This document shows positions 24,858 to 32,575 of a stretch of DNA of 64,000 nt, one piece after another (the first letter of the stretch is position 1; every line of letters begins with the position of its first letter). Source of the stretch: Streptomyces sp. NBC_01341 (GTDB lineage: Bacteria > Actinomycetota > Actinomycetes > Streptomycetales > Streptomycetaceae); contig NZ_CP108364.1 of assembly GCF_035946055.1 (NCBI RefSeq), positions 2,666,001 to 2,730,000 on the forward strand, given 5' to 3'. A program made the position numbers and the translations under genes. The notes below the pieces were generated by a model. It searched no databases, had not been told where the DNA came from, and was given only the letters and a program-made list of their open reading frames with translations.

Positions 24858-26631
24858 CGCCGTCCCCCGCTCCGCGTGCGCCCGCGCACACGCCCTCGAC
24901 GCCGAGGGGCCGGCTCGACTGCCTGCCCGAACCGGTCGCGACCGGTTCGGGCCGGGGAGGCCGTACGCCCATGACGTGTGCCTCCGGGGGCGTGGCGAAG
25001 GGCCGGGGCGGCCCGGCGGGGCCGGCCGGGGCGGCCCACCGGGCAGGGGCCTGCCCCACCAGGTCCAGGTAGATCTCGCGGAACGCGGCGAGGTTCTGCT
25101 CCACGGTGAAGAGTTCGAGCGCCCTGGCGCGTGCGGCGGCCCCCAGACGCGCCCGGCGCTCGGGGTCGCGCAGGAGCGCCACGCACGCGTCGGCGAGCGC
25201 CCGCGGATTGCGCGGGGGCACGACCAGTCCCGTGCCTCCGACGATCTCGACCACAGCCCCCACGTCGGTCGAGACGGTGGCCCTTCCGCAGAACATCGCC
25301 TCGACGAGGCTGATGGGAAAGCCCTCCACGACGCTGGACAGCACGACGACCCCGCCTGCCGCGTAGGCCTCCGCGAGGTCCGGGACCTCAGGTCCGCCGA
25401 TCTCCTCGAAGGTGACGGGGCTGTCCCCCACGGTGTGCGCGTCCGTGGCCTCGTCGGGGAAGAGCTGGGCGGCGAGTGCCTTGCACCGGTCCAGGTACGT
25501 GTCGCCCTCGGCCCCCGGGACCGGGGCACCGAAGATGCGCAGCCGGGTGTCCGGCTCGGCCCGGCGCACCTCGGCGAAGGCGTGCAGCAGCGCGATCAGG
25601 TCCTTGGCGGGTTCGACGCGGCCGATCCACACCAGCGTGCCGGGGCCGCCGCCGTCGTCCCCCTCCCCCACGTCGCCGAAGCGCCGCGCCTCCATCCCCG
25701 GGTACACCGTGCGGAGCTTGCCGCGGTCGGCTCCGAACCGCTCCTGCCAGCGGCGGACATGGGTGTTGCCGGGGGTGATGAGCGCGGCCTGCCGGTAGAC
25801 CTCGGAGGCGAGGAGCCCGTGGAAGGTGGCCAGCAGGGCGCGTACGGGTGCGCCGAGTGTGCCCTCGGGCGCCGCGAGGTAGTGGGCGCGCAGCGGTACG
25901 CCGTGTTCCGTCACCAGCAGCGGTACGCCGAAGAAGCGTTTGGCCAGCAGCCCCGGAAGGGCCGCGGCGCCCCCGGAGGCCGCGTGGCACAGATCGACCG
26001 CACCGAGCCCGTCCTCCTCGTACCAGTCGAGGGACAGCGGACGCAGGGCGCACTCCAGCGCGGCGGCGAAGGCGAGGTAGTCGGGGACGGTGGCGCTGTG
26101 CACGGTCCGCCCGGTCCCCGGGGCACGGCAGGAGGACTCGACGATGCGTACGGTCGCCTCCGAACGCAGGGCGGTGTGCAGTCCCCCGCGGTCCCGGGCC
26201 AGTTCGGCGAGCCCGTACAGGCCCTCCGTGAAGCGGGCGGCGGCGACGGTGTCCACGAGGTCCCCGGACTCCGGTCCCGTGTCGCCGCCCGCGCAGACCG
26301 CGCCGACGAGTTGCGTCACGTGCGCCGTGAAGCGCTGCCGGTCCCGTCTCCCGTACGAGCGCCCGAGGCCGGTGGCGAAGTTGCGCGGCAGGCCCCGGGC
26401 GCGGCGGGCGTGCAGGGCGTCGTCCTCGCAGGTCCACAGCGGCGCGGTCCGCACCCGGCCGACCCGGTCGGGAAGCCTGACCCAGCCCTGCTGTTCCTGC
26501 TCGGCGGAGCGGCTGAGCGCGAAGAGGTCGAACTCGTGCTGCGGCAGACCGCGCACCAGACGGTCGCACCAGAGTCTGGACTCACCGGTCGCATACGGAT
26601 AGCCACCGTCCGTGAGGAGTCCGATCCGCAC
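24850..26631 (-). CDS. PelF-like GT4 glycosyltransferase (DUF3492 type)
   Basis: A 593-residue cytosolic glycosyltransferase. The N-terminus (RIGLLTDGGYPYATGESRLW) is the DUF3492 opening found on PelF-type enzymes. The C-terminal GT4 half shows TLVWIGRVEPAKDL, donor-site EEIGGPEVPDL and the EX7E motif in EGFPISLVEAM. PelF uses a UDP-sugar to polymerize the Pel exopolysaccharide. The start is taken at GTG 26631 with AGGGGG about 9 bases upstream; upstream in-frame codons would add residues unlike the family. It is the first gene of a five-ORF minus-strand operon. A perfect 15-bp hairpin lies between it and the ABC transporter operon upstream. Confidence 0.82.
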   Translation of the reverse strand: MRIGLLTDGGYPYATGESRLWCDRLVRGLPQHEFDLFALSRSAEQEQQGWVRLPDRVGRVRTAPLWTCEDDALHARRARGLPRNFATGLGRSYGRRDRQRFTAHVTQLVGAVCAGGDTGPESGDLVDTVAAARFTEGLYGLAELARDRGGLHTALRSEATVRIVESSCRAPGTGRTVHSATVPDYLAFAAALECALRPLSLDWYEEDGLGAVDLCHAASGGAAALPGLLAKRFFGVPLLVTEHGVPLRAHYLAAPEGTLGAPVRALLATFHGLLASEVYRQAALITPGNTHVRRWQERFGADRGKLRTVYPGMEARRFGDVGEGDDGGGPGTLVWIGRVEPAKDLIALLHAFAEVRRAEPDTRLRIFGAPVPGAEGDTYLDRCKALAAQLFPDEATDAHTVGDSPVTFEEIGGPEVPDLAEAYAAGGVVVLSSVVEGFPISLVEAMFCGRATVSTDVGAVVEIVGGTGLVVPPRNPRALADACVALLRDPERRARLGAAARARALELFTVEQNLAAFREIYLDLVGQAPARWAAPAGPAGPPRPFATPPEAHVMGVRPPRPEPVATGSGRQSSRPLGVEGVCAGARGAGDGDA

Positions 26632-26711
26632 GAGCACACCCCCTGATCTCCCTTGTGGGCAGCCGCCGTTGATCGGCGACTCACAGCGGGACGACCGTAA
26701 GCGGATATGCG

Positions 26712-26745
26712 GGTGGTGCGACGGACGGTTGTCCGTCGCACCACC
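26712..26745. terminator. Perfect 15-bp hairpin between the peptide transporter and PelF-like operons
   Basis: GGTGGTGCGACGGAC, loop GGTT, then the exact complement. It lies 77 bases after the ABC ATPase stop on the minus strand, so it probably terminates that operon. No U-tract follows. It also lies about 80 bases before the glycosyltransferase start and could form in its leader. Confidence 0.65.
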
Positions 26746-26821
26746 GAAAGGGGTGAACCGGCGTAACTTTCCCGCACCGGTCGCGTTCAGTTGCGACAAT
26801 GCCCCGCAGTGTCACGGAGAG

Positions 26822-28486
26822 TCAGGCTGCGGCCAGTTCCTCGCGGGCCGCGCGGCGCAGGGCCGCGACCCCGGGGTCGAGTGCGGGCACCGCCGCCAGG
26901 AGCTGCCGGGTGTACGCATCCCGCGGCGACCCGTACACCTCGTCCACCGCGCCCTGCTCGACGATCCGGCCCTGCCGCATGACCGCCACCCGATCGCTGA
27001 CCTGGCGTACGACGGCCAGGTCGTGGGCGATGAAGACGAGCCCGATGCCCAGTTCGCGCTGGAGTTCCGCGAGCAGGGCGATCACCTGGGCCTGGGTCGT
27101 GACGTCCAGTGCGGAGACCGGCTCGTCGCACACGATCAGCTTCGGATCGGCAGCGAGGGCCCGCGCGATGCCGACCCGCTGCCGCTGACCGCCGCTGAAC
27201 TCGTGCGGGTAGCGCTCGTACCGGCCGGCGTCGAGGCCCACCCGCTCCAGCAGTTCACCGACCCGGTTGCGGATCAGCCTCTCGTCCGTCTCCCCCGCCG
27301 CCCGGAGCGGGTCGGCCACGGACTCACCGATCGAGCGGCGCGGGTTGAGCGAGGCGACCGGGTCCTGGAAGACCATCTGGATCTCGCGGCGGAAGGGGCG
27401 CAGCGCCCTCTCCGGCAGCGAGCCGATCTCCTCGCCCCGGTACCGCAGCCGCCCGGCCGTCGGATCGAGCAGCCGCACGAGCATGCGTCCGAGCGTGGTC
27501 TTGCCACTGCCGCTCTCACCCACGATGCCGAGCGTCTCGCCCGCGCGGACCGTGAGCGAGACCCCGTCCACGGCGGTGACCCGGCCGGAGCCGCGGCCGA
27601 ACTCGCGGCTGAGGCCGACGGCTTCGAGCAGGGGCGGCCCGTCCTGCGCCGGCACGGGCGCGGCCGCCTCGGCCGCCTCGGCCGCCGGCACCCTCGTGCG
27701 CTTCGCGTCCACCCTGGGCACCGCCGCCAGCAGCTCACGGGTGTACGGCTGCCGGGGCGACCCCAGCACCTCGGCGACAGGTCCGCGCTCCACCGCCCGG
27801 CCGTGCTGCATCACGAGGACGTCGTCGACGCTCTCGGCCGCGACGCCCACGTCATGGGTGACCAGCAGCAGCCCCATGCCCGTCTCCCGGCGCAGATCGT
27901 GCAGCAGATCGAGGATCTGGGCCTGCACGGTGACGTCCAGTGCGGTCGTCGGCTCGTCGGCGATCAGCAGCCGCGGCTCGCAGGCCAGCGCCATCGCGAT
28001 CAGGGCGCGCTGCCGCATTCCGCCGGAGAACTCGTGCGGCCGCGACCGCGACCGCCGCTCCGCGTCGGGTATCCCGACCCGGTCGAGCACCTCGACGGCC
28101 CGCGCCCGCGCCGCCCGCCGGGAGGCCCGGGTGTGGACCCGGTACACCTCGGCGATCTGGTCACCGACCGCGTAGTACGGGTCCAGCGAGGACAGCGGGT
28201 CCTGGAAGACCATCGCGGCCTTGGCCCCGCGCAGCGCGCGCAGTTCCGCGTCACCGGCCGTCTGCACGTCCACCCCGGCGACCCGGACCGAGCCGCCGAC
28301 CGTGGCGCCCGTCCCCCGGTGGAGCCCGAGCAGGGCCCACGCCGACGCGCTCTTGCCGGAGCCGGACTCGCCGACGACGCCGAGAGCGGCCCCCTCCTCC
28401 AGCGTGAACGACAGGCCGTCCACGGCCTTCACACCGTCCGTGCCGTCGAAGGAGACGGTCAGACCGGAAACCTCGACCAGGCTCAT
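26822..28486 (-). CDS. Fused dipeptide/oligopeptide ABC transporter ATPase (DppD-DppF type)
   Basis: A 554-residue protein with two complete ABC domains in tandem. Domain 1: Walker A GESGSGKS, signature FSGGMRQRA, LLIADEPTTALD. Domain 2: GESGSGKTT, FSGGQRQRV, LIVCDEPVSALD. In most systems these are separate DppD/OppD and DppF/OppF proteins; here one chain powers the transporter. The start ATG 28486 overlaps the permease stop by 4 bases. An Ala-rich linker with EAAEAAEAA repeats joins the domains. Energizes uptake with the two permeases and the binding lipoprotein upstream. Confidence 0.93.
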   Translation of the reverse strand: MSLVEVSGLTVSFDGTDGVKAVDGLSFTLEEGAALGVVGESGSGKSASAWALLGLHRGTGATVGGSVRVAGVDVQTAGDAELRALRGAKAAMVFQDPLSSLDPYYAVGDQIAEVYRVHTRASRRAARARAVEVLDRVGIPDAERRSRSRPHEFSGGMRQRALIAMALACEPRLLIADEPTTALDVTVQAQILDLLHDLRRETGMGLLLVTHDVGVAAESVDDVLVMQHGRAVERGPVAEVLGSPRQPYTRELLAAVPRVDAKRTRVPAAEAAEAAAPVPAQDGPPLLEAVGLSREFGRGSGRVTAVDGVSLTVRAGETLGIVGESGSGKTTLGRMLVRLLDPTAGRLRYRGEEIGSLPERALRPFRREIQMVFQDPVASLNPRRSIGESVADPLRAAGETDERLIRNRVGELLERVGLDAGRYERYPHEFSGGQRQRVGIARALAADPKLIVCDEPVSALDVTTQAQVIALLAELQRELGIGLVFIAHDLAVVRQVSDRVAVMRQGRIVEQGAVDEVYGSPRDAYTRQLLAAVPALDPGVAALRRAAREELAAA

Positions 28487-29472
28487 GCCAGCACCACCCG
28501 ACGGTCGGCCATCGCCTGCAGGATGTCCGCGACGGCATTGGCAAGGACGACGAAGAAGCCGGTGACGAGCACCAGGCCGACGACGACCGGCAGGTCGACG
28601 TTCTTCACGGCGTCGACGAGTTCGCGTCCGACGCCGGGAATGTTGAACAGCGACTCGGTGAGGACGGCTCCGCCGAACATCGAGCCGATGTCCAGCGCGC
28701 CGAGCGCGATCACGGGGCCGAGCGCGCCGCGCAGCGCGTGCCGCCCGACGAGCCTGCGCTCACTCACCCCGTACGCACGGAAGGTGCGCACATGGTCCTC
28801 GGCGAGGGTCTCCAGCATCGATGCCCGGGTCATCCGGGCGTACGGCGCGGCGGAGACCAGGGCCAGGGAGACCCAGGGCAGCAGGAGGTTCCAGGCCCAT
28901 TGTCCGGGGTTCTCGGTGAGCGGTACGTAGTCGGGGAAGGGCAGCAGCTGCAGCGCCGAGCAGAAGACGATGATCAGCAGCAGACCGATGACGAAGACGG
29001 GCGTGGCCAGGCCGGCCAGGGTCAGGCCGGTGAGGAGACGCTCGGTCGCCCGGCCGCGCCGCCAGACCGACAGCAGCCCGGTGCCGACGCCGAGCACGAC
29101 CCACAGCACGAAGGCGCCGATGGCGAGCGAGGCGGTGGCCGGGAGCTTGGTCAGGATCATCTGGGTGACCTGCTCGTCGTTCTGGTAGGAGCGTCCGAGG
29201 CAGGGTGCCTGGCAGTGCAGGATCCCGGTACCGGTCGAGTAGTCGCGGCCTGCGAAGATCCCCTGGAGGAAGTGGGCGTACTGCAGGTACAGCGGGTCAC
29301 CGAGACGCAGTTGGTCGCTGACCTGTGCCACCTGGGCGGGCGAGCAGCGCGGACCGCAGGCGATCTGCGCGACGTTGCCCGGGGCGACGTAGAAGGCGGC
29401 GTAGACGACGACGCTGAGGGCGAGGAGCACGAAGACGGCCCCGCCGACGCGCCGCAGCATGAACCGGGTCAT
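28483..29472 (-). CDS. Peptide ABC transporter permease (DppB/OppB type)
   Basis: A 329-residue membrane permease with about six helices, an N-terminal helix typical of the DppB class and the cytoplasmic coupling loop near HALRGALGPVIALGALDIG. A periplasmic-side loop of about 90 residues contains four cysteines (CGPRC and C..PC), an unusual number for this class. It overlaps both neighbours by 4 bases (ATGA), so stoichiometric translation with its partner permease is expected. Confidence 0.92.
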   Translation of the reverse strand: MTRFMLRRVGGAVFVLLALSVVVYAAFYVAPGNVAQIACGPRCSPAQVAQVSDQLRLGDPLYLQYAHFLQGIFAGRDYSTGTGILHCQAPCLGRSYQNDEQVTQMILTKLPATASLAIGAFVLWVVLGVGTGLLSVWRRGRATERLLTGLTLAGLATPVFVIGLLLIIVFCSALQLLPFPDYVPLTENPGQWAWNLLLPWVSLALVSAAPYARMTRASMLETLAEDHVRTFRAYGVSERRLVGRHALRGALGPVIALGALDIGSMFGGAVLTESLFNIPGVGRELVDAVKNVDLPVVVGLVLVTGFFVVLANAVADILQAMADRRVVLA

Positions 29473-30452
29473 GCTCCGGCCTCCTTCTTGCGCCCGGTGC
29501 CGATCCGCAGCCGGGAGGCGACACGCGGATCGAGTGCGTTGCGTACGCCTTCACCGAGGACGGTCAGCGCCAGCACGGTGACGAAGATCAGCAGGGCGGG
29601 GATCAGCAGATAGGTGGGCGCCGCCTGGTACCAGGTGTCGGCGTCGCTGAGCATCTGTCCCCAGGACGGCGTGGGCGGCTTGATGCCGACGCCGAGGAAG
29701 GACAGCGCCGCCTCGACGACGATGTCGCCGGGGAAGAGCAGCACGGCGTAGGTGATGACGGGAGCGGCCAGCGCGGGCAGCAGTTCGCGCCGGGCGATCC
29801 GCCAGGCCCCCCAGCCGCTGAGCCGGGCGGCCGCCACGTGGTCGAGCGATTTCAGCGCGAGGGTCTTGGCACGCACGATCTTGGAGATGCCGGACCAGCC
29901 GACCAGGCCGACGATCACGGCGATCAGCACCGGGCGGGGGAAGCCGGCGGGGACGACGGCGAGGGCGCCCAGGGCGATCACCATGACGGGCAGGGCGACG
30001 ACGACGTCGGTGACGCGGCTGAGCGCCTGGTCGACGAGGCGGTTGCCGAGTCCGGCGGCGAGCCCGACGGCCACACCGATGATCACCTGGAGCAGGGTCG
30101 CGCCCAGCGCGACGCCGAGCGACACCCTGGCGCCGTAGACGACACGGGCGAAGAGATCGCGACCGGTGAGCGGTTCGACGCCGAGCCAGTGGTCGGCACT
30201 GATCCCGCCGAACGAGCCCAGCGGCACACCGCCGGTCGCGGAGTCGACGAGGTCCGTGTGGTACGTGGTGGGGTCCTGGCCCTCGATGCCCGCGAGCAGC
30301 GGGGCGGCGAGCGCGACCAGGACCAGCAGGGCGACGATCACGGCCGCCACGGCGGCGGAGCGCCGGGCGCGCAGCCTCCGCCAGAACGAGGAGGCCCCGG
30401 AGGCGGGGGCCTGCACGGCCCCCGCCTCCTTGACCAGCAGAGCTTCGGCCAT
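29469..30452 (-). CDS. Peptide ABC transporter permease (DppC/OppC type)
   Basis: A 327-residue permease with an N-terminal OppC-type helix (RRSAAVAAVIVALLVLVAL), five further helices and the coupling segment ARLSGWGAWRIARRELLPAL. The C-terminus carries the usual FVTVLALTVLGEGVRNALDPR. The GDIVVEAALSFLGVG segment is typical of nickel/peptide uptake permeases. The start lies 2 bases after the binding-protein stop, and the end overlaps the next permease. Confidence 0.93.
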   Translation of the reverse strand: MAEALLVKEAGAVQAPASGASSFWRRLRARRSAAVAAVIVALLVLVALAAPLLAGIEGQDPTTYHTDLVDSATGGVPLGSFGGISADHWLGVEPLTGRDLFARVVYGARVSLGVALGATLLQVIIGVAVGLAAGLGNRLVDQALSRVTDVVVALPVMVIALGALAVVPAGFPRPVLIAVIVGLVGWSGISKIVRAKTLALKSLDHVAAARLSGWGAWRIARRELLPALAAPVITYAVLLFPGDIVVEAALSFLGVGIKPPTPSWGQMLSDADTWYQAAPTYLLIPALLIFVTVLALTVLGEGVRNALDPRVASRLRIGTGRKKEAGA

Positions 30453-30454
30453 GG

Positions 30455-32188
30455 TTACTTGACCGCGGCCTGCGAGATGTCGAGCACGCCGGTCCAGTCG
30501 CTGATGACGACGTTCTTGACGGCCTCGCCGTACAGGCGCTTGTAGACGGGGTGGAACAGCGGCACGGTCACCGCCTGCTCACCGATCTTCTTGTCGAGTG
30601 CGCCCCAGCGCTTCGCGGCCGCGTCCAGGTCGGTCAGCTTGTTGATCTCGTCGACCTCCTTGTTGACCGAGGGGTCGTCGAGCTGGAAGGAGTTGAAGTT
30701 GTAGCCGCTCCTGACGATCTGGCGTCCGTCGAAGATCGGCGCGAGGAACGGACCGCCGGACGGCCAGTCGGCGCCCCAGCCGGTGAGGAAGAAGCCGGGC
30801 TCGGTCTTCACGTTGAAGATCTTGTCCGAGTAGGCGTTGGACTCCAGGCCCTGCAGCTTGACCGTGATCCCGGCCTTCTTCAGCGCTTCCTGGATCGCGG
30901 TGGCGATCTCCGGGCTGGTCTCGAAGTTCTTCTCGTTGTTGTGCGTGAGGGTGATGGTCAGGCCCTTGGCGTAACCGGCTTCCTTCAGCAGTTCCTTGGC
31001 CTTGGCCGCGTTGCCCGACTTGCCGGCCGGGAAGGCGTCGTAGGCGCTGTGGCCGAAGGACGCCTGCTCCGGCAGGAAGGTGGTGGCGGGCTCGGCGAGC
31101 GAGGAGCCGCCGGCCGCGTTGACGACCGAGGTGCGGTCGACGGCGTACGAGATCGCCTGGCGGACCTTCGGGTCGTCGAACGGCTTCACCTTCGGGTTGA
31201 AGGCGATGTAGTTCGTGTAGCCGAAGTGGCCGGTGCCGACGCGGGCGGCGAGCTTCTCGTCGCCGGTCACCTTGGCGAGCTCGGCCGGGCCGAGGTTGGT
31301 GTCGGTGGTGACAGCGGCGGCGTCGGCGCCGCGGGAGGCGGAGAGCCGCTGGTTGATGACGGCCGAGTCGAGCCCGGAGCGCACGTCGATGCGGTCGGGG
31401 TAGGCCTTCCGCTCCTCGTCGGTCGCGGACGACCAGAACGTGTTGCGCTCCAGGACCAGGCGCTCGCCGTCGCCCTCGTTGCTGACGACCTTGTACGGGC
31501 CGGAGGAGAGGGGGTGGTTCTCGTACTTGGTGCCCTTGTCCTTGGCCTGCGGCACCGGTGTCGTCTGGGTCTGCGTGGCGAGGTAGGGGAAATCGCCCTC
31601 GGGCTTGTTGAGGTGGAAGACGATGGTCCGGTCGTCCGGCACCTCGATCGAGTCGAGGCCCTTCTTGTCCTTGTAGGGGCCCTGGTAGTCGGCCCCGCCG
31701 ATCAGCCAGTCACGCAGGTAGGGGGCGCCGCCGGAGAGCTCGGCGGCGAAGGAACGCTCGATGCCGTACTTGATGTCCGCGCTGGTGATCGCGGTGCCGT
31801 CCTCGTACTTCAGCCCTTCCTTGAGGGTGTACGTCCAGACGGTGGCGTTCTTGCTCGGCCTGCCGAGGTCGGTCGCCAGGTCGGGGACGACCTCGGAGCC
31901 CGCGGCGCCGTTCTCGCGGTTGCGCGTGGTGAGCGTGCGGAAGACGAGGGAGGGGACGTTGCCGCCGCCGGAGGTGTAGAGCCGCGCGGGGTCGAAGTCG
32001 TCCTGCGGCTTGCTGTTGAGCACGGTGAGGGTGCCGCCCTTGGCCGGCTTGCCCGAGGCGCCGGACGCGCTGCCGCTCTTCCCGCCGCCGTCGTCCTGGG
32101 GTCCGCAGGCCGCGAGTCCGGCGACGAGGACGAGGCTGACGGCGGCAGTGGTTGCCACTCTGCGCGATATGAAGGACGGCTGACTCAT
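30455..32188 (-). CDS. Peptide-binding lipoprotein of the ABC transporter
   Basis: A 577-residue SBP family 5 solute-binding protein, anchored outside the membrane. The signal peptide ends in a lipobox (LVAGLAAC), followed by a Gly/Ser linker. The mature part has the family-5 pattern (WTYTLKEGLKYEDGTAIT, AFNPKVKPFDDPKVRQAISY). The start is ATG 32188 with an AGAGGT ribosome site. First structural gene of the transporter operon, about 300 bases downstream of its promoter, with a leaderless uORF in between. Substrate probably oligopeptides; nickel or other ligands cannot be excluded. Confidence 0.92.
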   Translation of the reverse strand: MSQPSFISRRVATTAAVSLVLVAGLAACGPQDDGGGKSGSASGASGKPAKGGTLTVLNSKPQDDFDPARLYTSGGGNVPSLVFRTLTTRNRENGAAGSEVVPDLATDLGRPSKNATVWTYTLKEGLKYEDGTAITSADIKYGIERSFAAELSGGAPYLRDWLIGGADYQGPYKDKKGLDSIEVPDDRTIVFHLNKPEGDFPYLATQTQTTPVPQAKDKGTKYENHPLSSGPYKVVSNEGDGERLVLERNTFWSSATDEERKAYPDRIDVRSGLDSAVINQRLSASRGADAAAVTTDTNLGPAELAKVTGDEKLAARVGTGHFGYTNYIAFNPKVKPFDDPKVRQAISYAVDRTSVVNAAGGSSLAEPATTFLPEQASFGHSAYDAFPAGKSGNAAKAKELLKEAGYAKGLTITLTHNNEKNFETSPEIATAIQEALKKAGITVKLQGLESNAYSDKIFNVKTEPGFFLTGWGADWPSGGPFLAPIFDGRQIVRSGYNFNSFQLDDPSVNKEVDEINKLTDLDAAAKRWGALDKKIGEQAVTVPLFHPVYKRLYGEAVKNVVISDWTGVLDISQAAVK

Positions 32189-32391
32189 CGGAAGATGACC
32201 TCTCGGTGTGCTGCGGTGGGGAAGGAAGGTGAGATTCCGCACGGGCGCAGCGCGGTCCGCCCCCTGGGAGGGGATGGGCCGGATTCCGGAAGGCCGCGCC
32301 TGCGGGCGGAGTACGCCCGGGCGCGGTGTCATGAGGGGCCGACGAGCCCGTTGGGGGCCCGTCGGGATGCCGACGCGCGCTCGAGCAGGCG

Positions 32392-32487
32392 TCAGCGACA
32401 GAGAATGTCGGCTACACAGTGCCCGGCCACACCGAAGAGCGCCAGCTCGAGGGCGGCGCGCTCGGAGGATGCGGGACTGTGCGACAT
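32392..32487 (-). CDS. Leaderless 31-residue leader peptide upstream of the peptide transporter operon
   Basis: ORF beginning MSHSPASSERAALELALFG and ending GHCVADILCR, with two cysteine codons among the last eight sense codons. There is no ribosome site. A near-consensus promoter (TTGACA-17-CATATT) ends 7 bases before the ATG, so transcription should start at or next to the A of the ATG and the mRNA would be leaderless. Downstream, before the SBP gene, is an imperfect stem (CCGACGGGCC with GGGCTCGTCGG). The layout recalls actinobacterial cysteine-rich leader peptides that attenuate downstream operons. The sensed amino acid is not known. Confidence 0.6.
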   Translation of the reverse strand: MSHSPASSERAALELALFGVAGHCVADILCR

Positions 32488-32494
32488 GGGGAGA

Positions 32495-32523
32495 AATATG
32501 GACGACCCCACAACCGATGTCAA
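32495..32523 (-). promoter_or_regulatory. Near-consensus vegetative promoter of the peptide transporter operon
   Basis: Minus strand: TTGACA (32518-32523), 17 bases, CATATT (32495-32500). The distance to the uORF ATG (7 bases from the end of the -10) places the predicted transcript start at the start codon. Confidence 0.75.
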
Positions 32524-32575
32524 CGCGAGATGAGACGGCCGTCCCACGATGTGGACGAACCGTCTCCGTCGCGAA

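Noticed and set aside
26632..26821. A developmental (WhiG/BldN-type) promoter before the PelF-like gene
   Set aside because: No TAAA-N15-GCCGATAA-like or ECF-like pair could be found; the promoter of this operon is unresolved.
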